A stretch of 21,685 nt of DNA from positions 29,505 through 51,189 of the forward strand of contig VHZZ01003417.1 of assembly GCA_009801015.1 (NCBI GenBank), read 5' to 3'. The translations under genes were made by a program, and so were the position numbers. This document shows, piece after piece, positions 1-8,945 of this stretch (positions within the stretch are counted from its first letter, which is position 1; each line of letters opens with the position of its first letter). This DNA comes from Silene noctiflora (lineage: Eukaryota > Streptophyta > Magnoliopsida > Caryophyllales > Caryophyllaceae). The notes beneath the pieces were generated by a model that saw nothing but the letters and a program-made list of their open reading frames with translations, ran no database searches and was not told where the DNA came from.

Positions 1-880
1 TTCACTAAAGTGAACCTATTAGAAATGTATTCACATCATTTATTTATCTTAATTACTTGTTTATCTTTCCGCAAATTTCAAGGGTGTTACATCAACCTTC
101 TTTATATAGGGGTTGGATGTGAAACGTAAAGTTTCTACATGAAGGTTACCCCGATCGGGGACACCCCACCCTGATCGGGGTCAAGGGAATCCAATTTTCC
201 TCATTAATCCTATCTTAAGTTAGTACGGAATCCGATAAAACGGTATTAACTCATCTTTACTCTCCGGTTTAAGACATTTTGAGGTATCCTAAGCTAACTC
301 TTCAACTCTTCTTATTGGGCTTCATTTCTTTACATTTGCCACATTTGAAAATGTTCATCTTTGTATTTTGGGCCTTATTTCCACAATTGATCATTGATCC
401 AAAGATTTCTTGCTTGCATGTTCTTGCCATGATCCAACCTTATTTTCACTTAGCCTCGTGAACTCGATATTTGCACATTTGACGGGAAAAAGCTATCGAA
501 TGCTTTATTTCCTATAAAACGTAATAAACACAAGCAAAATACCTAGAACACGGGATTAGCTCACAAAAACACTAATAAAAGTGCAATAATCAAATAAAAC
601 CGAACTAAAATAGGGAGTTAAATCATTTATAAATTAGACAGTAATAAAAGTGCAACTGTCCAAAATGGGAGGAAATGGAAATGAAGAGTGTAGGTGTAAT
701 ATAGGTATTTGTAGTTATTATTAAAATGAAAAAGAAAGGGAGAGTAGAGAATAGAAAAGAAGAGGAGAATGGAGAGTAGGAGTAGTTTGAATAATGAGAA
801 AAAGAATAAGAAAGGGGTTGGCGACTTGACTTTGTAATTAGTAATCCAAGGCGTCTGCCTGTGTTTTCCAGGAAACATCC
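1..880. other. 5' intergenic DNA, no gene seen
   Basis: AT-rich DNA with no convincing coding region; the longest open frames are short and have no recognisable domain. It holds a 12-bp perfect palindrome CCCCGATCGGGG at 149-160, with a near copy at 169-180. It also holds a 14-bp direct repeat (TAATAAAAGTGCAA) at 573-586 and 642-655. About 660-800 is purine-rich (GA) DNA. The stretch could be old transposon sequence, but no terminal repeat or domain supports a class. Confidence 0.5.
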
Positions 881-1170
881 CAAATCTCCCCCTTTAATTT
901 GTCATCTTTCCCTGTTCATTTCCTTAATTCCTTAACAAATTAAATTAAATTCAATAAATACAATACAATACAATACTCCAATACACCTTGGATCTCATTT
1001 CTTGTCTATCTATCATATTCATAGGGGTTCATATTCATATTATTATTATATGATCAAACCCCAAACCCCAAACCCCCAACCCCCGTCCCCTCATACGACG
1101 ATTAAGGATTTCACAAGTTGGTTTAAAGTGGGCATGATTCATCAAAGAGATTAATACATAGATTAAATAA
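881..1170 (+). promoter_or_regulatory. Probable GINT1 promoter-proximal / 5' UTR region
   Basis: This is the DNA immediately upstream of the GINT1 start codon. It contains a short ACAAT tandem repeat near 958-975 and five closely spaced C-runs at 1059-1090. An in-frame TAA at 1168-1170 directly precedes the ATG, so the protein cannot extend further upstream without another exon. No clear TATA box or transcription start can be fixed from sequence alone. Confidence 0.4.
1059..1090 (-). promoter_or_regulatory. Potential G-quadruplex motif upstream of GINT1
   Basis: Five C-runs (4, 4, 5, 5 and 4 bases) are separated by 2-3 bases. The - strand therefore has five G-runs with very short loops, which meets the usual quadruplex pattern. 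The block lies about 80 bp 5' of the GINT1 start codon. Its arrangement (CCCCAAA repeated) is telomere-like in form but is not the plant telomere repeat TTTAGGG. Confidence 0.55.
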
Positions 1171-4100
1171 ATGAAAGGAGTGACGGCGGCTGTGTTAGGA
1201 AACACTAATACCATCATCAGATTGAAAATGGAGCATCCTATTACAAGTCAACTTACTACTAATAACAATATTAATAATATTAATAATACTACTTCTAGTA
1301 GCAGGTGGTGGGGTTATCTCTATTTCTTTCGAGGTGGCGGCGGTGTCGGAACTCATGGGAGTTTTGTCTTCTTTATGGCGGTTATGCTCGTCTTGGCCTC
1401 TATTGCCTCTCTATATGTTTACCTTGTCTTTACTCCTTTTCTGCGTACGCCAATGTCCGCTGCCTCTGCCGCTTGCCAGGAGGATAATGAGGGATCTTGG
1501 TCTATTGGTCTTTTCTTTGGCAACTCCCCCTTCTCCCTCCGCCCCATTGACTCCGTATGTTCTTCTTTTCCTTTTCCTTTTCCTTTTCCTTTTCCTTTTT
1601 ATTATTTTCTTCTTTATCTTCTTTCTTCTTTTTAATTGTCAATTACACTACTTGAGACACTTGCTAATATTATTGTTCAATGAATGTTGGCTGCTTCAGA
1701 TGGATGTGTGGAATAATGCCACTTCTGCGTGGCCCGTTGCCAACCCGGTCATCACCTGTGCGACTGCTTCTTTACTGCCTGCTTACCCCAGCAATTTTGT
1801 TGCAGATCCTTTCCTTTACATCCAAGTACGTCTTTTTTTTGTTTCTAATAATCAATTGCCATTTGTTCTTTGCGCGCTGCATATAGTTAGTTATGCATAA
1901 ATCTGGATTAGTTTCTGCCCATGTGATGTCTGCAAGCTTAATCATCACTTTTTAGATCCTGTATAGCTAGCTGCCTTTTTTTTAAAAGAAGAAACAAAGA
2001 AAAAGGAATCCCTTGTAACAGCCTGGTACTCACTTACTGCAACTCCCTTGTTGGTTAACAGCCTTCATTTGTGTCTACTACGCCTGTCACAAGCTGGCAC
2101 AACCAACACCATATACTACTTTTAGGTTCTTCAACCCATAATTCTTGCTCCGTCACCTGATATTGCCAAACTTATTGTTATTCTCAGGATTGACCATGTT
2201 CCTGTTAGACCAAAAATGTACATAATTATGTATTCAAATTATTAATATTCGTGTACATCACACAATTGGCTTCACCGCCACCATCTTTTTATTATTATTA
2301 TTACTATTATTAATAAATTGCTTCAATGTCTTGAAGCTTTTAAAATGCTCAATAATGCACCAATTTGATTTATATTATAAGTTTATAACAAATTGACCAG
2401 GAAATTGCCTTAGTAAAACATTAATTAAAGTATTCTTTAAGCTTTGAGCAGGCTTATTGAAGCTGACACAATGAGTGTGAATGTTCCCTTTTAAATTAAA
2501 TAATTTGTGCCTGTAAATATTTAGGAATTTAACAAGCTGAAATGAACTCAAAATTGGACCGAGTTTGTTTTTACTCTCACAGAGTCCTAGGAGACTGACT
2601 TTCGTTAAGTAGTTAGAATTTGGGATTTTCGTGGGCCTCTAAACCATGATTGATGCATTATGATCCACACGGCCTTGTTGAGTTTTTTTTTTTTTCGGGT
2701 AGAAATGATTTTTTTTTTATGCTTTTATTTCACCTTTTTTTCTTGATCTACTTGTGGAGAATGGGATCCCTCTAGTGTTGCCTTCAGTCTAATCTGTCAC
2801 CAATATCTGCTATTGTTCTCTTGCACTGTTACTTTGTTTTGTACTATGAAATTATGGATGGTAATTGGTAGTGGTTATAAACGAGAGTACACTTAGATTT
2901 GGGATGCTTTTGTGGAGAATTTGGACGAACGGGTATCTTGAGGTCATGAGCGGGATTATGATTCCACTTTGTTTTACAACCTTCCTTTTCATTTTGCCAA
3001 GGTTTGTTTCGGGTAAAGATTTGAATGGAAGACTGATGCTTTACTCTGTTTTCATAGCAGACTCTATAAATGCAGTTTAGAATGGATGATTGAGTAGATT
3101 TCTTTAATTGATAGGTGCACTGTGAAACTTCTAATAAATTTTGAAGAATGCGTGCTTAAAAAAATTAGTAGTTAAGAAATTCATTGTTTCTGAAATATTT
3201 TGTTGGGAGTTCTAGTAGTAGAGATCCCACCAACCTGACCTCGTGGCTGTATTTTCTCCATTCTCATGATTGGAGGTTTTCATGAAAATGAGTGTTTCTA
3301 GGCCTTCAAGTACCTAATATTCAGTATAATCTGTGTCGCTTGTGGGATGTCTTCATTGGCCATTCATGAATTTTGATCTTCCTTGAAGGCTAATTTTTTT
3401 TTTTACTATCCGTCTATGATAGCTGTATGTCGTATGTCTATGATGTCAATTTTCTTGCATTCGTCAAAATATTTATATTCTCCTTATTGCATGTCAGCTG
3501 GAATTAGAAATAATCCTACCATTTAAAAGATAACAACTTGACAAGGTGGCTGCTGTTACACCATTTATTGGGCCACTGTGTGCAAACCCTATATTTTAAA
3601 TGGGAGTTACACTGTTACAGTACTCCTAGTGCCTATCACAGTTTGGCCAGATATAGCCAGGCGTAGGAATCTGTCGCCATTTATCAGATCTGTGTTTCTT
3701 ATCCTTGTGGCAGTTCTGTGTGACGAACCATGTATGCTGATCCTAGATAATTCTGCTACTGTTGCTTTATATTTGTGTGGTCAGATTCACTTCTTGTTCA
3801 GTACAGACAGTTGTGGTAGTAATTGCATTGCACACAATCCCTTGCATTGTTGTTAGAATGCAATTGATAAAAGAACTGGCGCAGCACTTGTATGACAATT
3901 TTAATTCTGTGATACAGGATGACGTGTATTACATGTTCTATGAGACGAAAAATTCAGTGACTATGCAAGGAGACATTGGGGTTTCGAAAAGCATTGACAA
4001 GGGAGCTACATGGAAACAAGTGGGTATAGCATTGGATGAAGAATGGCATCTTTCTTACCCATATGTCTTTAATTACAATGGCGAGGTAGGAATTCATTGG

Positions 4101-6639
4101 CTGTAGTATAAGTGTTCAGATCAGTATACCAGAAACGACTATTGATTATTATGTATTTATCTTAATTTATTTTCTTTTGCTGCTCCCTTAAGAACTTAAT
4201 AATATTAAAATCGTAGATTCACAAACAACAGATATAGTGCTTACTAGGAAAAATGGATCATTTTTTGGGTGAAAAATTTAACAATTATGGTAAATTTATG
4301 TGTAACTTGCATTTGTTGAATCTTTGTTGTGATTTATTTTTATCTTGCTTTACATGACAACTGTCAACTTTTTGGCTCGAAGGGACTTTTCATCAATTTG
4401 TAATTAATTTTCATGTCAACTTTTATTTTTCTAAAAAAGGATTCCGCATTGGTAGGACATTCTCATCCCTACTTGTGTAGTGAGTCAGCGACCACCTTTC
4501 TTTTTCTTAATTCAACCTGTCATTAGCGGTTTCAAATGATGAATGATTCATGTGAACTGACCTCAAAACATTGTGGAACTGACCTGTCATTAAGGCTTTG
4601 TTGTTGGTGTAGGAAAAAAACTATTATGCAGAGATTTAAAACTATTAAGTTGAGAATTCTAATCTCTTTAAGGTCATATATCTAGATTTACAATTTATGC
4701 TCGGTAACAAATTTTGTTGCTACCTTCTAAGTGCAAGTACTGTCAGATAAGCCACCCTTGTTAACGAATATGAGTAATTTATAACTCTTCAGCCATGTAG
4801 CTCTACTCTTTTACTCGAATTGTTCCTTGATGCTATTACAGAGAAACCATTCACGAGCATTGGGTCTTTATAAGCTTGAATTAGATGAAATCATGAAACC
4901 CATACAATTACTGTTTTCATGAGAACTTGTATAACAGCCACCTGTCTTCTTGACAGATTTATATGCTGCCTGAGAGTAGTGAGAAAGGAGAATTTCGTCT
5001 TTACAAGGCTGTTAACTTTCCACTGCAATGGAAACTTGAGAAAGTCCTTATGGACAAGCCACTAGTTGATGCTGTTCTTATCAAGCATGAGACCAAATAT
5101 TGGATTTTTGGATCTGATCACAGTGGTTTCGGTGCTAGAAAGAATGGGCAACTCGAAATATGGTTCAGTGACTCACCTTTTGGGCCGTGGATACCTCATA
5201 AGAAAAATCCTATCCACAATGTTGACAAGAGCCTTGGAGCTCGCAATGGAGGCAGACCATTTGTTTATGATGGAAACCTTTATCGGGTGGGGCAGGACTG
5301 TGGAGAGACATATGGAAGCAAGATCCGTACGTTTAAGGTCGAAGTGCTTACGGAGGAGGAATACAAGGAGATTGAGGTGCCTTCTGGCTTCCAGGAATCC
5401 AAAAAGGGCCGCAATGCCTGGAACGGAATTCGCTATCATCACCTTGATGTGCAGCAACTCAGTTCCGGGGAGTGGATTGGGGTTATGGATGGGGACCGTG
5501 TGCCTTCGGGTGACTCAGTCAGCCGGTTTGCTCTTGGGTGTGTTTCTATCTTAGCTGTTGCACTGCTTGTCGTATTGTTGGGAGTTCTTTTGGGAGCAGT
5601 GAAGTGTTTTATCCCACTCAACTGGTGTCCACATAACTTGAGAAAGAGAAGTGATACTATACTAGCATGGGAGAGGCCAAATACGTTGTCTACAAAACTT
5701 AGGTGGATGTGTACTCGGTTAAACAGAATCCCTGCTTTTCTACGGGCGTGGGTTAGACCTAATCATTGCACAGGCAAAGCGGTTCTTCTCTTAATTTGTA
5801 TATCAGGAGTGGCTTTGATGTGCAATGGGATCACATACATGTATGGGGGAAATGGGGCGGAACCACCCTACCCCGTGGAAGGTCAGTATTCGCAGTTTAC
5901 TTTGTTAACAATGACGTATGATGCCAGATTGTGGAACTTGAAGATGTACATCAAGCACTACTCGAGGTGTTCTTCAGTAAGAGAAATTGTAGTGGTGTGG
6001 AACAAAGGACAAGCTCCTGAACAGAATGAATTTGATTCAGCTGTCCCTGTCAGAATTAGAGTGGAGAAATTGAACTCACTTAATAATAGGTTCAAGATGG
6101 ATCCCTTGATAAAGACTCGTGCTGTTCTGGAGCTTGATGATGATATTATGATGAAATGTGATGACATAGAGCGTGGCTTCAAAGTATGGCGAGATCATCC
6201 AGATAGGTTAGTGGGATTCTACCCACGACTTGTAGGTGGAAAGCCGCTTAAGTATCGGGCTGAGAAGTATGCTCGACGAAGGAAAGGGTATAACATGATT
6301 TTGACTGGGGCAGCTTTCATGGATGCCCAACTTGCTTTTGAGAGGTACTGGAGCATGGATGCCAAAGTGGGCAGAACAGTGGTAGATGACTTGTTTAACT
6401 GCGAAGATGTTCTGCTAAATTACTTGTATGCAAATGCGAGCAGGACTGCAACTGTCGAATATGTGAGGCCAGCTTGGGCAATTGATACTTCCAAGTTTTC
6501 AAGCGTTGCTATCAGTCGCAACACTGATACTCACTACCAGAAAAGGAGTGAATGTCTATCAAAGTTTTCAGAGCTCTATGGAAGTTTGTCGGATCGGAAG
6601 TCTGAATTTGATAAGCGCAAAGACGGCTGGGATGTATAG
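1171..6639 (+). CDS. GINT1: Glucosamine inositolphosphorylceramide transferase 1 (GT64 glycosyltransferase)
   Basis: Golgi type glycosyltransferase of plant sphingolipid synthesis; the family adds GlcN/GlcNAc to glycosyl inositol phosphorylceramides. Exons are 1171-1554, 1700-1825, 3918-4085 and 4957-6639 (TAG stop). All junctions are phase 0 and GT..AG, giving 786 residues against 765, from memory, for Arabidopsis. Residues about 31-40 are an Asn-rich run. Residues about 63-90 are an N-terminal membrane anchor. Residues about 155-400 form the GH43/32-like propeller part found in this family (for example PSNFVADPFLY, TMQGDIG, DKGATW, FGSDHSGFGAR). Hydrophobic segments follow at about 417-440 and 500-520. 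The GT64 domain runs from about 535, with the metal-binding LELDDDI (Asp 620-622) and NCEDVLLNYL (709-710 ED). A second in-frame ATG lies at 1228, so the true start could be 57 bases later. No break or missing catalytic residue is seen. Confidence 0.95.
1261..1293 (+). repeat. AAT-type microsatellite inside GINT1 exon 1
   Basis: An imperfect AAT/ATT trinucleotide run encodes an Asn/Ile-rich stretch (about residues 31-41) in the cytosolic tail ahead of the membrane anchor. Its length is a multiple of three, so repeat-number changes would keep the frame. PDK1 exon 1 carries a similar coding run at 17385-17423. Confidence 0.75.
1555..1699 (+). repeat. GINT1 intron 1 with (TTTTCC)5 hexanucleotide repeat
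   Basis: A 145-bp intron (GTATGT...CTTCAG). TTTTCC is repeated five times at 1567-1596, starting 12 bases after the 5' splice site, and is followed by a T-rich tract. The strong pyrimidine content fits a short plant intron. The repeat is likely length-polymorphic. Confidence 0.8.
1826..3917 (+). other. GINT1 intron 2, no further gene seen
   Basis: A 2092-bp intron (GTACGT...TACAG) between the exon ending ADPFLYIQ and the exon beginning DDVYYMFYETKN. It is U/T-rich, with an ATT microsatellite near 2288-2315 and T-runs near 2680-2720. Short open frames (for example 2865-3080 and 3578-3856) have no recognisable domain and are taken as chance. No transposon could be identified. Confidence 0.7.
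4086..4956 (+). other. GINT1 intron 3, nothing else seen
   Basis: An 871-bp AT-rich intron (GTAGGA...TTGACAG) between NYNGE and IYMLPESS. No coding signal, repeat family or RNA gene was recognised in it. Confidence 0.75.
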
Positions 6640-6892
6640 TGTATGTGAAAGAATGTTTTTGGTTGGAAAAGCAAGAAAAGACGCACATGATTTGATAGAT
6701 TAGCAGGCAAGTGTAAATGAACTTGATAGCTTGGCAGCCAAAGTGTATATCAACTTTTACCAGTGTCAGTGTAGATCCCATTGTATCGGTGTTCATCCTT
6801 TTTAGTTTTTACTTTCTATTCTTTCGTCCCCTTTATTTGTAGCATCTCCGCCAATAGTATTGGTGGATCTGTAATTTCCTCCAAATAGTGAG

Positions 6893-6924
<32 letters not shown>

Positions 6925-7817
6925 AGAAAAAGAAAAGATATTCGTCAGTTCATTTGCTTCTGGGTAAATTGCTTTCATTCGGAGTAAATTACTTATATTG
7001 GGAACTCTTGTGGAAGGGCCAAACTCGACCTTATAAAATTTAACCAAAAGCTGCAGTGATTTGCAAATCGGAGTTGTAGTTATTTGTGAAATCGATAATC
7101 GCATTTGCAGGACCAAAGATTAAATTCGAACTATCAACTCAACAAATTATAAAAAATGAGTATACTTGGGTTTAACGTAGGCAAGTCCGACTCGTTCAAC
7201 AACTTGGCCCGAGTAATTTAACGTATTTTCCTTATTTATGTTCAAATTTTTTCTCCTTTTGAATATGATGTGCCTATTAAAAGACTTAATATAAAGAGCA
7301 CTTAATTTGATTTATAGATAGAGAATACTTTTAACCTCTTCATTTTTCTCCAACTGAATGCCTATCCAAAATAAGTAAACATCGGAAATTACTCTTGTTT
7401 TCTTCCCCCCTTGTTTTCCATAATAACCCATTCATTATAGCAAAGGATTAAGGATCTCTTGACCTTGAGTGATTCGACACAACGGGGAAGAAATGGGAGG
7501 AAAAATGGAGGCTGAATGATTTCTCAAACTTTGTTAATAGCAATTTAAATCATTAAATTAGAGTTAGAAATACCACTTAACACCTAATAAAGCTGACATG
7601 TTGACATGTGAAGTTCTACTTAATTGGAATAGGAATATTTAACAAGGGGTAAGATGAAAATTCACCACGTTCCATCGCTATATTTTGAAAGGGACACTCT
7701 TTTAACATGGACAAATAAAGAAAAAGGAATTATAAAATTGGAATAAGCAGAATAGCATTTAAATGGATAGCATCCACCTTGCGAGGAAAAACTACTTATA
7801 AACTGTGTCGAAAGTAG
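6640..7817 (+). other. GINT1 3' UTR and downstream intergenic DNA
   Basis: Sequence after the GINT1 stop codon. It contains the 3' UTR, whose end cannot be placed exactly. An A-run of 29 bases lies at 6893-6921, followed by a GA-rich tail. Beyond it the DNA is AT-rich with no open frame resembling a gene. The A-run could be a simple microsatellite or the tail of an old retroposon; no element body was recognised upstream of it. Confidence 0.5.
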
Positions 7818-8516
7818 TGGGCACTCGATATAAGTGATGGTTCCCCTTTGTGGAAGGATTAAACTAACACACTTAGCCTTGTTAATGATCTTTTATTGTT
7901 CTGTATGGGGATAGAGTATCTATTATTGGAATGCTTAGAGCTTTTGACTCATTTTCCAGAGCTTCTGGATTAAAAATGAATAAGAGGAAATCCAGTATAT
8001 AGGGGACTAATTGTTTCAGGAGAACCAACAATATTACATTCCAAGTGTTTATGATTGGCTAAGTCATATATCTGTGAATGTGATCTGGTTTAAGTTTGTT
8101 TGGGTCAAGGGAGTTATTCCTAAACATGGCTTTATTGGATGGCTTGTGATGCATGAAAGATTACTTACTAGGGATCGATTGAACAAGATGGGGGTTATCA
8201 CTGTAATATATGTGTACTTTGTGAAGCTGATCCAATGTCACATGCACAACTCTTTTTCAATTGCATTTACAGTCAGAAATGCCTTCAACTGGTATCCAAC
8301 AGTCAGTCTGGGTTGTCATTTGCGTGGTCAGGAATGATATGGTTGCTTGGTGGAATAGAATAAGGTTCAGACCCATGAGTGTGAAGAATCATGTTGCTGT
8401 CTATAAGCTGGTATGCCATCTGGTGGAACAGAAACAAATGTAGAATTGATGGTGTACTTCAACGTCCTAAAACTGTGATTGTTGGGATTGAGGAGATGAG
8501 GCTAATAAGTCTCTAA
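7818..8516 (+). mobile_element. Degenerate LINE (L1-type) ORF2 relic
   Basis: Broken fragment of a non-LTR retrotransposon ORF2, read in shifting + frames. At 7845-7910 are the family motifs KLTHLA and a decayed ADD box (VNDLLLFC). From about 7934 come an AFDSFSRASGL and an N.RKS block of the reverse transcriptase. From about 8035 comes the zf-RVT (RT-associated zinc-binding) region with FVWVKGVIPKHGFI and MHERLLTRDRL. From 8211, in another frame, comes the zinc ligand set CVLC...SHAQLFFNC. A terminal IWWNRNKCRIDG block leads to a stop at 8514-8516. RT and zf-RVT blocks are closer together than in an intact element, so an internal deletion is likely. There are at least three frame changes and internal stops; it is not functional. 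It sits between the 3' ends of the two genes. Confidence 0.85.
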
Positions 8517-8945
8517 TATATCTGATTTCAACTTATGTAGGATTAGTTTTCTTATTAATACATACTATAAACTTACCTTTTCATCATTTGAACTTCAAAA
8601 ACGTAGATCGAGTGATCACCCTAAACAAAATCGAAATACAAGGCCTTCTAAACTGATCATCATCACTCATCAAACAAACTAGGAGCGAAAAGAAGAAAAC
8701 AAAGGGAAGAGCGAGCGGAGGCAACGAAGAAACAAAAAAGATGGTCCCTCAATTACAAATGAGTAAAGCCTTCAACAGGCACATTCTTACAACTTTCTAA
8801 ATATTTGCTTCTTTTCTTATAGACTAAATCTCTTGAAGATCCATTCCATATTGAAGATCCCCAATTTTCTGTTGATTACATTATATTTTTTTTTTTTTTG
8901 AAAAAAAAAAAAGCAAGTGCTGCTGCATTAGGAAAACAAAAACAT
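8517..8945 (-). other. PDK1 3' UTR and 3' flank
   Basis: On the PDK1 strand this follows the TGA stop at 8948-8946. It contains an A-rich/T-rich inverted pair (8886-8912) 33 bases beyond the stop codon, and purine-rich DNA near 8680-8735. No coding region is seen. The polyadenylation site cannot be placed with confidence. Confidence 0.5.
8886..8912. repeat. T14-G-A12 inverted homopolymer pair
   Basis: Fourteen T, one G, then twelve A on the + strand. On the PDK1 transcript this reads U12-C-A14, a perfect potential hairpin or a poly(U)/poly(A) pair just after the stop codon. Confidence 0.8.

Noticed and set aside
1055-1090. Telomere-like repeat
   Set aside because: CCCCAAA/CCCCCAA spacing does not match the plant telomere unit CCCTAAA.
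1334-1900. 188-codon + strand open frame overlapping GINT1 exons 1-2
   Set aside because: It is a shadow in another frame running through intron 1 and its TTTTCC repeat; the GINT1 frame gives the conserved protein instead.
2865-3080. 71-codon open frame in GINT1 intron 2
   Set aside because: No domain or family resemblance, and it lies inside a well-supported intron.
6893-6921. A29 run as the tail of a SINE or processed retroposon
   Set aside because: No Pol III boxes or element body upstream, and no flanking target duplication; kept only as a homopolymer run.
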